From NCBI GenBank assembly GCA_902786345.1, contig CADACB010000004.1:24041-88040 (forward strand): a DNA stretch of 64,000 bases. Direction: 5' to 3'. The translations under genes and the position numbers were made by a program. This DNA comes from an uncultured Ruminococcus sp. (GTDB lineage Bacteria; Bacillota; Clostridia; Oscillospirales; Acutalibacteraceae). Each line of letters begins with the position of its first letter. The first letter of the stretch is position 1. Of this stretch, positions 24,664-33,510 are shown piece after piece. Below the pieces are notes generated by a model. That model saw only the letters and a program-made list of their open reading frames with translations, was not told where the DNA came from and did no database searches.

Positions 24664-26541
24664 TCAAGATCTACCTTCCTTGTTTCGGTTGAGAACACCG
24701 TTTTTCTTTTTTACAGCAAGATTCTTGTCAGCGCCGGGCAGACCGGTTGTGGTATTTCCCGAGCCAAGTTCCACGGTTGTACTTCTGCTTTTGAATAAGA
24801 ATATCATTGCAGCAGCAATTGCGACAGCAACAACAGAGATGATAACACAAAAAACTATCTCTGTTACGTTTGGTGTGGATATATCAAATTCAATATCGGC
24901 ATCAGCATTGGTGAGCTTCAGACTGACAACGCCAAACTCATTTTTATTCAGATCTGAGTGCGTTTCTTCCTGATTCATTGTTTCAGGATCCTTTGCAGTG
25001 TATCTAAAGGTTTTGATGACATCACCGTTTTCGGCTGCAATGTTATAATAGACCGGAGTGTCAATATTCTTGCCGATAATAAGTGAGGAAAAGTCGATAT
25101 GATCAATAAAGTGTTTTTTTGTTCTCAGCATCATAAATTCGTTCTGATTAGAGTATTTCGTAATGTTCTTATCACCGAAAATACCGGGGATTTTTGCGTT
25201 AAGCTCATCCGGTGTACCGCTGAATGTAACGGTACAGGTATTTTTTCCGCCTTCTACAGACTGAACAGCACCGATATTGAGCTTGCTGAAATATGAGGTA
25301 GTATAGTCTGATGCCTCGTTGCCGCCTGTTGCAATATCATATTTAAAGGTGATCGTCTTTTTTAGCTTGTTGTCTTCGATAGGGGTAGATGTTACATCTA
25401 TTGAAGATGCTGTATACTGCTTACCGTCATTGATCTTGAGCTGGACATGTGCACTATTGCTTTTGATAGCAGATATGTGGCCGTATTGGTTAGTATCAAG
25501 CAGGTCTATTGCAGGCACCCACTCGCTGCCGTCATATAACTGGCACTCGCTAAGCTCGGAAGAGCCGTCAACAGAATATGTATATTCAATGGGAACATTG
25601 TCCTTATTGTTACCGATATAGCTTGAAAAATCAAGAGTTTCATTAAAGGAGTTCTGTTCGGCAAGTGCTGTGCTGCCGATGGATTTGTCATTATATTCAA
25701 CAGAGCCATAGACGGTATTGAGCAGCTTATTTGTATAGCCCTCAAGTTCCTTGATGGTGACATCGTTGAATCTGACTGTATAGATGTGAGAATTGTTTTC
25801 GAGTTCCCATTGTGCGGATGCAGCAGCTTTATGTGTTATGCTTTTAAAATAGTCGGTTATGCTGTCTTTAAGGCTGTCAAAGGTGGATTGAGAGATGGTG
25901 AAGGATATAGTTCGGTCAAAAACGTTTTTTTGATTAACGGTTGTTATGGATATTTTCTGTACAGGATGACCGTCAAGACAGTTTACTGAAACAACAGGTG
26001 AAGAGGTTTGAATATCGTCGTTGAGCACAACGTTTGTCTGAGATTCTGCCGTCATAAAATCAAAGCCTGTAAAACCTTCCTTTTCCGCACCGTCTTTTAT
26101 CCAGCCGAGAAGGTCTGAGCTTTGAAAGCTTTCTTCAAGCTTCCAGCCGTGTGCCATTATCGTAGAAGGATTAGAGAAGCTTACAACAGTCTGAGCACCT
26201 TTGATATTGCTTGTTTTTTCTATATATTCGTGCTGAGAATCGAATTTCAGTATAAAGCTGTAGCTGATTTTGCCGTCGGAACTGTTTTTTGCGTAATTCA
26301 TAGAATCAGGGCAATATTTCTGAACCACCTTATCAAGATTTGACTCACTGTCGGAGCCTGGAGAAATAACACTTTGCGGAAATGTCATAACAATAGTCCG
26401 TGAGCCTGAGAAGGAATCGTTTACAGAAAGAGAGGTGCGTATATCTACAGCCTCTTTGACAGTGGTGTTGCACGAAGCAAAGAGAAGCATTGAAAGTATT
26501 ATTAAAAAAGCAAATGCAGCGATATGGAGTTTTTTGGACAA
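24664..26541 (-). CDS. Large membrane-anchored lipoprotein with three similar modules
   Basis: The product, about 625 residues, begins with a signal peptide and lipobox FASC (Cys near residue 24) and ends with a transmembrane helix (about 570-592) and a basic cytoplasmic tail, so it would be fixed at both ends. The ectodomain shows three degenerate modules that begin R/K-T-I-x-[MF] (SRTIVMTF, DRTISFTI, KKTITFKY) and end with a strand such as SYSFILKF, YTVRFNDV or CTVTFSGT. I do not recognise the family. The TTG at 26541 is chosen because AGGAAGTGAT, nearly the full anti-16S sequence, lies 8 nt upstream; the GTG at 26550 overlaps that site. The stop overlaps the next gene's start region. Confidence 0.65.
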   Translation of the reverse strand: MSKKLHIAAFAFLIILSMLLFASCNTTVKEAVDIRTSLSVNDSFSGSRTIVMTFPQSVISPGSDSESNLDKVVQKYCPDSMNYAKNSSDGKISYSFILKFDSQHEYIEKTSNIKGAQTVVSFSNPSTIMAHGWKLEESFQSSDLLGWIKDGAEKEGFTGFDFMTAESQTNVVLNDDIQTSSPVVSVNCLDGHPVQKISITTVNQKNVFDRTISFTISQSTFDSLKDSITDYFKSITHKAAASAQWELENNSHIYTVRFNDVTIKELEGYTNKLLNTVYGSVEYNDKSIGSTALAEQNSFNETLDFSSYIGNNKDNVPIEYTYSVDGSSELSECQLYDGSEWVPAIDLLDTNQYGHISAIKSNSAHVQLKINDGKQYTASSIDVTSTPIEDNKLKKTITFKYDIATGGNEASDYTTSYFSKLNIGAVQSVEGGKNTCTVTFSGTPDELNAKIPGIFGDKNITKYSNQNEFMMLRTKKHFIDHIDFSSLIIGKNIDTPVYYNIAAENGDVIKTFRYTAKDPETMNQEETHSDLNKNEFGVVSLKLTNADADIEFDISTPNVTEIVFCVIISVVAVAIAAAMIFLFKSRSTTVELGSGNTTTGLPGADKNLAVKKKNGVLNRNKEGRS

Positions 26542-26577
26542 AACGATCACTTCCTGTATCTTATTGATTACATAATT

Positions 26578-26606
26578 ATTTTACTATTTTACATTTATAA
26601 TGTAAA
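26578..26606 (-). promoter_or_regulatory. Probable promoter of the modular lipoprotein operon
   Basis: On the minus strand TTTACA (26601-26606) and TAAAAT (26578-26583) are separated by 17 nt, about 35 nt before the TTG start. The site faces away from the pilus promoter in a divergent 400-nt intergenic region. Confidence 0.45.
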
Positions 26607-26784
26607 GAGTTTTTTGACAAAAACGAGTTTAATAATATTATGGAAGATTATGGAAGTTTTTTATGATTATAATTAATATTCTGAAAGAAAAAATCTCAGA
26701 AAAATGATTTTTTTAAAAGCCTTTGTTTATGCGAATTTTGTGAGAATTTGGAGAATACTTTTATGAAAAAATAACATATAAAGG

Positions 26785-26813
26785 TTGACATTTTGTTTTA
26801 ATAATGTTAAACT
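26785..26813 (+). promoter_or_regulatory. Promoter of the pilus locus
   Basis: A consensus -35 TTGACA (26785-26790) is followed by a 17-nt spacer and TAAACT (26808-26813). The expected leader is about 120 nt long and contains a small hairpin, TGTAAG / CTTACA at 26848-26862. No known riboswitch fold was recognised in it. Confidence 0.6.
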
Positions 26814-26942
26814 TACAGTAGATGATTTGAAAATATAGAGAAGGCTGTGTAAGAGTCTTACATTTACGAAGCAAATGCAGACTTATCGGTTGCTCTGTAT
26901 ATAAATTAGGGCTCGATATTGAATTTCCGGAGGTTGATATTT

Positions 26943-29900
26943 ATGACAAAAACGAGAAAACGAGGTGTCAAAGCGTGCGTGGCTTCGGTAGTGGCTTTGA
27001 TTCTTATGGTGAGTATGATGCCGAATAATTTCATAACCAAAGAGAATAAGGTCGAAGCATATGGCGAAGACGAAACCGGTAAGTATTTCTATGCTGAGGC
27101 AACGCTGTATGACTATGATTATGATTCCAGCAGCTATTATTATTATGACTACGGTACTCCACCTGAGAATCCGGGTGCCGGTAATGTGCATGCGGTCAAC
27201 GGTACCCGCGGTGGTGCTAGATGGGCACCAAAGCTTCAGGTTCCCTACGAGTCTATAAACAGAGAAATTTCAAGCTATTACAGTGGCTATAGCAATACAA
27301 GTGCAGTTCCTCTTTATTTTGGTAATTTTTACGGAACTAAGTATGGCTATCCGAGCAGGCCCTCAGGTGACGATGCTTGGAATGATTGGCATCAGCATAC
27401 ACATAAAGACGGTGTCGGACAGTCTACATATGATCAGACATATAATAACTTCTATTTGAGTGCTAACCTTTCACCTGCAAATGCTGCAACCGCTATTGGC
27501 GGACTTGTTGATAAGACACTTGTTGGAGGTACTCGAGGAAACATTTCCCAAAACGGAGGAAATAAACTCCTTTGGCAATTTAATGATAATGCGACTAGTA
27601 GTTATAAACACAAATATACAACATCAAAAGGATTTCCGTTCAATGTTACAACTGATTCGCACGGTGTAAAGGCATATAGCTTTGATTCTGCCAGCGACTA
27701 CGCCAGAGTTTATGACAATGGAGAGATCATTGTTAAGGAAGACGGAAAAGGTCGTGTTGAAAACTATTCTACTGATGGTGTAACAGCAGGTAACTACGGT
27801 TTCTTCCCGTTTAACTCTCCGAATAATACTATAACCCAAGGCTCTGACAGAACAAACGTAAACTATGGTTTCGGTATGAGAATAGATGTGCCGTTTACTC
27901 TTGCCTCTGACGGAAAGGTTGAGGGTACTGACGGCAGCCGACATGATGTAGTGTTTGACTTCTCCGGTGATGATGACATATGGGTGTTTGTTGATGATTT
28001 TCTTGTTCTAGATATGGGCGGCGACCATGCAAAGATAGACGGACACATTAATTTCGCAAGCGGTGCTGTAACAATAAGTAATTCAACAACAGTAAATACA
28101 ACCAGAAGAGATTATCAGGCAACAGGCGGTTCAGCTGTTAGCACAACTCTTGCTGCTCTTTATAATTCAGCTAAGGGCGGTTCGGGCTTACCGAGCGATT
28201 TCTATAGCCCTAACAAACAGCATAACCTGACAATATTCTATATGGAAAGAGGTATGTTTGAGTCTAACCTCAAGATGTCCTTTAACTTCTATAATGAGAA
28301 TAAAAATGAGCTCACTGTTGAAGAACAGACAAAGTTCAATCGAGTAAATTCCGCACTTTTGGCACAGACCAAAAAGGTTGCAGACAGTCACGTTTTCAAC
28401 TACACACTTGAAAATATGGGTACAACCGGACAGGCTTCCGACAGTGGGATAAGATTTCCTACATACAGTGATATAAACAGAGTTAATAATGAAGCTACCG
28501 GCAATCCTACTACAAAACTGGCAAGTTCCACGGTTCAGGAATATACTCAGGGAGGTTCGACTACGACAAACTATGTATACCTTAATCCGGGTATATGGAA
28601 CAGTACAGGAAATCCGAAATATGAAGCATACTTCTTCAATAATGAAAATGACAAAGTGTGGGTAAGCCCGACAAGTAATGACGGTACATATTGGAAGTTT
28701 GAAGATCCGGGTAACTATGCCAAGGTTATATTTGTAAGAATGAATCCGAGTGGTGCAGCTCATACTTGGAGCAGTAAGTGGAATCAGACAGATAATATTA
28801 CCATTGACAACAGCAGACCGGTTACAACGATAAGCGGATGGGGTAGTGGCAATAGCCCATCATCAAACGGGACAGCTGCAGGTTGCCCGAGAAGTGTTAC
28901 AGTTACAACGCCGTCAGAGCCTTTGACATTTGGCTCTCGCTTTGCAGGAACAACAGACAGCTATACGGCAGCAAGTAATATAGCATATATACTTAAGGAT
29001 CCTTTTGCATCAGATGCAACAGGCATAACAGGTACCGGTGGAACAGCTGGTCAGTTTAACCTGTTCTATGGTGAATCATCATTGTTCAAGTATCAGTTTG
29101 TTGCAGACAGTACAATGAGAGTCACTCAGAATGCAAGCATTTATAAGATAACATCAGACGGTAATCTTGGTACAACAAAAACAAGTAATATTATTCCGGG
29201 TCCATATCACAATCACACATTCGGTACAGCATCAATAACGTTATCTCATTACTATGACACTAAGGTAAGAGCTGTTGACCTGAATGCGTCTTCTGCAAGA
29301 TTGAGTGAGTATTCAACGGATAAGACATCAGGTATACCATATGTTTATAAAAATACAAATGCAAGTTCAACAGAACCCGTTCGTGTAAAACAAACCTTTG
29401 AAAATGAGATAAAGGTTGGACATCTTATTATTTCAAAAGAAACTGAATATGAAGATGAAACAACCGATGGTTTTACATTTAATGTTACATTGAGTAATCT
29501 GTTTACAAACACATCAGGCAATGTTGATATAACAGGACTGACATATGATGTTTATAGTTCATTGATTATGCCTTCTTCTTCAAATGTCAACGGATATTGG
29601 ACAGCAAGAAAATCAAGAACGGGCTACGTAAAAGATGGTGTTACTATTAATGTAAATGAGTTTGCCGTTATCAGGGGAATACCTGTGGATACACATTATC
29701 AGGTGACTGAGAGTTCTAACGATAACTACGAGATAAAGCGTTTTATAAACAGCAGCGGCAATATTACTGCAGATTCCTATACATACAATGCTGATGGCAC
29801 AATAAATAAGAATACATCAAATAATAATATTGTGTCTTGTACGAACAAACGTAAAACGGGTGTTATAGATGTAAGTAAAACAATAACCGGTACGGGTGCT

Positions 29901-30746
29901 GATACATCAAAAGAATTTGATGTAACGATCAACCTTACATATCCGACAGGTACAGGTTATGATGATGTAGATCTTCGCAATTATATATCACAGTCGAACT
30001 TGCCAACAGGTATGACGTTATCTAATGCTGGTAAAAAGACAGCTACTATTACCTTTAAGGTAACAAACGGTTCTATTTTCGAACTCAATAATATACCATA
30101 TGGTACTGCTTTTACTATTGAGGAAACAACAGATAGTGATTATAAAGCAACTATAACCAAATCAATGATTGACAGTTCAGGTGCATTTGATTCAGTAACG
30201 ATTAATGGAAACAGCGGCAACGGAACAATAAGCAATGAAGATTATATTGAGTATACATTTGCGTTTGAAAATAAGCACGAAAGCCTTGCAAGTGTTACCA
30301 TAAAGAAAGTGGATAACAAGAACAATGCTATACCCGGTGCTGAATTCAAGATTTATGCAAATGTTTCAGATGCTATTGCTAAGAATAATAATACAGTTGT
30401 GGGTGCTACATATAATAAAAATGTGGCAGGAACTGAGTTTACGTTTGGTAACCTCAGACCTAATACAAAGTATTATGTAGCAGAAACTGTAGTACCTGAG
30501 GATTATCAGGGACTTACAGAACCACTTGAGGTGACGACAGGTGCAGGAGGTACAAATCTCAGCTTTAATGCAGTGAATGTTCCTGAAGATATTGTAATGC
30601 CCGAGACCGGTGCACTTCATACACCGATAAACTATATGGGCACAGGTATAATCGTTATGTCGCTTGCAGGTATTGCAATGCTGATATATAAAAGAAAGCT
30701 TCGCCGTTCTGCTGTAGCAGTAGAGGATACAAGGGGTAAGCAATAA
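26943..30746 (+). CDS. Fibro-slime domain surface adhesin, putative pilus tip subunit
   Basis: The 1,267-residue product has a signal peptide, a Tyr/Asp-rich stretch near residue 50, and a fibro-slime domain at about 310-480 (FDFSGDDDIWVFVDDFLVLDMGG, a PA14-like calcium/carbohydrate fold seen in cellulolytic ruminococci). Three Cna-B/SpaA-like modules follow from about residue 820 (VGHLIISKETEYEDE, GVIDVSKTITG, SVTIKKVDNKNNAIPGAEFKIY), each with a potential isopeptide Lys. The sorting signal is M-P-E-T-G near 1219, then a membrane helix and a basic tail. The start at 26943 has GGAGGTTGAT upstream. Size, adhesive domain and position before the backbone pilin suggest the tip adhesin. Only VIMPETG-type deviation from LPxTG is odd. 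Confidence 0.85.
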   Translation: MTKTRKRGVKACVASVVALILMVSMMPNNFITKENKVEAYGEDETGKYFYAEATLYDYDYDSSSYYYYDYGTPPENPGAGNVHAVNGTRGGARWAPKLQVPYESINREISSYYSGYSNTSAVPLYFGNFYGTKYGYPSRPSGDDAWNDWHQHTHKDGVGQSTYDQTYNNFYLSANLSPANAATAIGGLVDKTLVGGTRGNISQNGGNKLLWQFNDNATSSYKHKYTTSKGFPFNVTTDSHGVKAYSFDSASDYARVYDNGEIIVKEDGKGRVENYSTDGVTAGNYGFFPFNSPNNTITQGSDRTNVNYGFGMRIDVPFTLASDGKVEGTDGSRHDVVFDFSGDDDIWVFVDDFLVLDMGGDHAKIDGHINFASGAVTISNSTTVNTTRRDYQATGGSAVSTTLAALYNSAKGGSGLPSDFYSPNKQHNLTIFYMERGMFESNLKMSFNFYNENKNELTVEEQTKFNRVNSALLAQTKKVADSHVFNYTLENMGTTGQASDSGIRFPTYSDINRVNNEATGNPTTKLASSTVQEYTQGGSTTTNYVYLNPGIWNSTGNPKYEAYFFNNENDKVWVSPTSNDGTYWKFEDPGNYAKVIFVRMNPSGAAHTWSSKWNQTDNITIDNSRPVTTISGWGSGNSPSSNGTAAGCPRSVTVTTPSEPLTFGSRFAGTTDSYTAASNIAYILKDPFASDATGITGTGGTAGQFNLFYGESSLFKYQFVADSTMRVTQNASIYKITSDGNLGTTKTSNIIPGPYHNHTFGTASITLSHYYDTKVRAVDLNASSARLSEYSTDKTSGIPYVYKNTNASSTEPVRVKQTFENEIKVGHLIISKETEYEDETTDGFTFNVTLSNLFTNTSGNVDITGLTYDVYSSLIMPSSSNVNGYWTARKSRTGYVKDGVTINVNEFAVIRGIPVDTHYQVTESSNDNYEIKRFINSSGNITADSYTYNADGTINKNTSNNNIVSCTNKRKTGVIDVSKTITGTGADTSKEFDVTINLTYPTGTGYDDVDLRNYISQSNLPTGMTLSNAGKKTATITFKVTNGSIFELNNIPYGTAFTIEETTDSDYKATITKSMIDSSGAFDSVTINGNSGNGTISNEDYIEYTFAFENKHESLASVTIKKVDNKNNAIPGAEFKIYANVSDAIAKNNNTVVGATYNKNVAGTEFTFGNLRPNTKYYVAETVVPEDYQGLTEPLEVTTGAGGTNLSFNAVNVPEDIVMPETGALHTPINYMGTGIIVMSLAGIAMLIYKRKLRRSAVAVEDTRGKQ

Positions 30747-30776
30747 AAGCTTAGGTTGGAGCTTTGGGACACAATC

Positions 30777-30836
30777 AAATATGGCAGTCAAAAAATCGTG
30801 CGGAGTGTCTGCCATATTTAAATCAATCCGCACGAT
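30777..30836 (+). promoter_or_regulatory. Interleaved double-helix RNA element in the backbone pilin leader
   Basis: Two perfect inverted repeats are interlocked in A-B-A'-B' order. A is AAATATGGCAG (30777-30787) with A' CTGCCATATTT (30809-30819), 11 bp. B is ATCGTGCGGA (30795-30804) with B' TCCGCACGAT (30827-30836), 10 bp. The two can form an H-type pseudoknot or two mutually exclusive hairpins. B' ends 8 nt before TTGGAGG, the pilin ribosome site. I know no named RNA family with this layout. Confidence 0.65.
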
Positions 30837-30860
30837 ACAAAAATTTGGAGGTCTTATTAA

Positions 30861-32381
30861 ATGAAAAAGAACACATTTAGAAAAGCGGGAGTTGCTGTCC
30901 TCACAATGGCAATGCTTCTCTCAACAGGTGCACTTTCTGCGGTAAACGTAAGTGCGGCTGACGAATCAATAACTGTTGCAGCTTCAACAGGACTTAAAGC
31001 AGGCGATAAGGTTCGCGTTTATCAGGTTGCAGGTATGAATGCAAGCAATAAGTGGGAGTGGAAAAACGGCTTCGGCAGTGTTACAGGCGTTCCCACAAAG
31101 GTTTCTGATATTAAGGATTATGATAATGATGCAACAGAAGCTTTTGCTAACCTTCTTGCAAAGAACGTATCAGGCAAAACCTTCACAAGTGGTTCTGTAG
31201 GCACAGCTGTAAGCGTATCAAGAGGATATTATCTTGTAATTGCTGCTCCGAGTGAAGCAGGCAAGATTGCTCAGCCGATGCTTATTGAAGTTGGTGATGA
31301 TGCCAGGGTTACAATCAGCAACACAAAGGTTTCAACCATCACACTTGATAAGACAATTACAGCAGTAACAAAGGGCGGTACAGTTAAGACCGGCGGTAAG
31401 TCAGCACAGGCTGAGAAGGGTGCTGTAGTTACTTATAGACTCGCAGCTCAGATCCCTGAGTATGATGACGGTGTTACAGCTGCTGATGTTCAGGATTATG
31501 TACTTAAGGATAAGTGTGACGCTACACTTACTATAGATACAGATTCTATTAAATCATTCGTTGCTGCAACAAAGGATGCTGCAACAGGTACTGCAAAGGG
31601 TACTGTTTCAGGTGCTTCTGCAACAGGCTTTACAGTAACAATGTCAGGTAACGATGTTCTTTCTAATGCAAAGAATTATCTTATAGTTACATTTAATGCA
31701 ACTGTAGGAGATGATCCTACAATAGCTCAGGGCAAGACAGACCGTACTGATGCCAACAAGAACGACGCTGAGGTTACATACGGCAATAACTTTACAACCG
31801 GCGGCAAGAGCGATACAGACGGCGACGGTGATATTGATGAAGATGATGAGCAGCCTAAGCTTGAGGATTATGCAGATGTTTATGCATCAGCAGTTCTTGT
31901 AAATAAGTTTAAAGAGGACGGCACAACTGTATTCCCGAATGTTAAGTTTGAGCTTCACAAGGATACAGCAACAGGTGAGAAGGTTGCTTCTGCAAGCGGT
32001 ACTGATCTGACAGATGCAAACGGTCAGATATATTTCAAGGGTCTTGATGCTGGTACATACGTACTCGTTGAGGTAAAGACAAACGCTACTAAAGACTATA
32101 AGACACTCGATCCTATTACAATCGAAGTTACAAACACAGGCAGCGACAGTGTATTCTCTGCAACAGCAAACGGTTCAGCTCTTACACTTTCAGCTAACAA
32201 TGATTACAACGGCGGTAAGGTTACAGCTTTTGCTGATAATATCACTAACGAGAAGCTCGAGACACTTCCTGCAACAGGTGGTATCGGTACATATATCTTC
32301 ACAATTGGCGGTGCAGCAATCGTTCTTCTTGCCGGAGCATTGTTCGTAGTATATATGAAGAAAAGAAGAGTTGAGGAATAA
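30861..32381 (+). CDS. Backbone (major) pilin, LPATG sorting signal
   Basis: The 506-residue product has a signal peptide ending near V-S-A-A-D (about residue 33), a central region rich in Thr/Ala/Lys, a Cna-B domain at about 335-440 (VYASAVLVNKFKEDG, then GQIYFKGLDAGTYVLVEVKT), the sorting signal LPATGG near 470, a hydrophobic helix and KKRRVEE. VLVNKF contains a Lys suited to isopeptide formation or polymerisation. Between domains, residues 318-330 read DTDGDGDIDEDDE, which matches an EF-hand calcium loop. The even composition, GGAGG site and cis sortases fit the polymerised shaft subunit. It lies between the tip adhesin and the sortases in the same orientation, separated from each by strong RNA structures. 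Confidence 0.88.
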   Translation: MKKNTFRKAGVAVLTMAMLLSTGALSAVNVSAADESITVAASTGLKAGDKVRVYQVAGMNASNKWEWKNGFGSVTGVPTKVSDIKDYDNDATEAFANLLAKNVSGKTFTSGSVGTAVSVSRGYYLVIAAPSEAGKIAQPMLIEVGDDARVTISNTKVSTITLDKTITAVTKGGTVKTGGKSAQAEKGAVVTYRLAAQIPEYDDGVTAADVQDYVLKDKCDATLTIDTDSIKSFVAATKDAATGTAKGTVSGASATGFTVTMSGNDVLSNAKNYLIVTFNATVGDDPTIAQGKTDRTDANKNDAEVTYGNNFTTGGKSDTDGDGDIDEDDEQPKLEDYADVYASAVLVNKFKEDGTTVFPNVKFELHKDTATGEKVASASGTDLTDANGQIYFKGLDAGTYVLVEVKTNATKDYKTLDPITIEVTNTGSDSVFSATANGSALTLSANNDYNGGKVTAFADNITNEKLETLPATGGIGTYIFTIGGAAIVLLAGALFVVYMKKRRVEE

Positions 32382-32417
32382 TATCTGACGCTCGATGATT
32401 CTCCTATAACCTTAAAT

Positions 32418-32484
32418 CTGCTCTTGCTTGCAGGAGCAGGTTTTCCAAAGTGTTTGGTCAGCTGAGCAAGCACTTTGGAAAACC
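32418..32484 (+). promoter_or_regulatory. Two consecutive hairpins between backbone pilin and sortase genes
   Basis: The first (32418-32439) pairs CTGCTCTTGC with GCAGGAGCAG, at least 9 bp with one G-U. The second (32439-32484) pairs GGTTTTCCAAAGTG with CACTTTGGAAAACC, 14 bp perfect, and its loop contains a further TCAGCTGA palindrome. Neither is followed by a clean T-run. They fit a partial terminator or a 3'-end stabiliser that gives more pilin than sortase. Confidence 0.6.
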
Positions 32485-32502
32485 AATGAAAGGAATTTTT
32501 AC

Positions 32503-33510
32503 TTGAAACTCACTAAAAAGAAACGCTTCTGGATAGTTATAGTAATTGGCGTTTTGTATTTTGCCGGTGTAGCTATGGTCATATATCCCATGGTGGGTAA
32601 TATCTACTCGATGTCAACCTCACGTTCCGTAATTAAGGACTATGAAAAGACAGTAGAAAATATGTCGGATGGTGAAATTGAAAATAAATTCAGACTCGCA
32701 GACGAATATAATACAATGCTTGCCAACGGAAGTTATGATGAAGCACTATCTAAATCTCTGAATGCCGAAAATGGAATTATGGGTTATGTCGAAGTTCCAA
32801 CACTTAACATATATCTGCCTATCTATTACAGCACAGACAAGGATGTGCTGCTTAAGGGCTGCGGATGGCTTTTGAGAACCTCTTTGCCGGTGGGAGGAAT
32901 AAACACTCATAGTGTTATTTCCGGACATACCGGTTTGCCATATGCTGAGATGTTTACTAAGCTTGATAATATAAAAAAAGGTGATATGTTCTACCTCAGA
33001 ATACTGAATAAGACATTTTGCTATAAAGTCGATGAAATTGAAACAGTTGACCCGGGAAGAACGGAGTTGCTGCATATAGTTGATGGTAAGGATTATGCAA
33101 CGTTACTCACATGTACTCCCTACGGCATTAATGATAAGCGCTTGCTTGTCAGAGGTGAACGTGTTGAGTATTCAGAGATTGAGAGCAATGAGGCTGAGAA
33201 TGTACTGACAAATATGTACAATGACCAAAAAGCTGACGCAGGGCTTAGTGAACAGATAAGAGGTCAGACTTTGGTGATTGTTGCAATTTCGCTTGTTTCT
33301 ATACTTCTTTTTGCAGCTGCTTGTGTGTGGCTAAGACTAAGTACGAAGGCTGAAAAAGTCAAAGCAAAGTATGATTACAAAGAACAGTCTCGTGTCTCTG
33401 ATGAAACCGACAGTGGTTCCGATGACGGTGCTGAGATTTTATCTCAGGTAGATGCCGAAGAAGAGGCTGCAGGAAAACCGGAGGATGAAAATGTCGAAAA
33501 AGAAAAGTAA
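32503..33510 (+). CDS. Class C (pilin-polymerising) sortase 1
   Basis: Class C sortases cut LPxTG-like signals and join pilins through isopeptide bonds. The product, about 335 residues, has an N-terminal membrane helix (IVIVIGVLYFAGVAMVIYPM), the catalytic core with SGHTGLP (His), LLTCTPYGIND (Cys) and RLLVRG (Arg), and a C-terminal helix at about 255-280 followed by an acidic tail. GYVEVPTLNIYLPIY marks the start of the barrel. Translation most likely starts at TTG 32503 (AAAGGA 8 nt upstream); the frame reaches 32428 but those codons lie inside the hairpins. Its end overlaps the next sortase by 20 nt. Confidence 0.9.
   Translation: MKLTKKKRFWIVIVIGVLYFAGVAMVIYPMVGNIYSMSTSRSVIKDYEKTVENMSDGEIENKFRLADEYNTMLANGSYDEALSKSLNAENGIMGYVEVPTLNIYLPIYYSTDKDVLLKGCGWLLRTSLPVGGINTHSVISGHTGLPYAEMFTKLDNIKKGDMFYLRILNKTFCYKVDEIETVDPGRTELLHIVDGKDYATLLTCTPYGINDKRLLVRGERVEYSEIESNEAENVLTNMYNDQKADAGLSEQIRGQTLVIVAISLVSILLFAAACVWLRLSTKAEKVKAKYDYKEQSRVSDETDSGSDDGAEILSQVDAEEEAAGKPEDENVEKEK

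Noticed and set aside
26820-26942. c-di-GMP riboswitch in the pilus leader
   Set aside because: Such switches often precede adhesin genes, but neither the GEMM-I core nor the class II fold could be recognised here.
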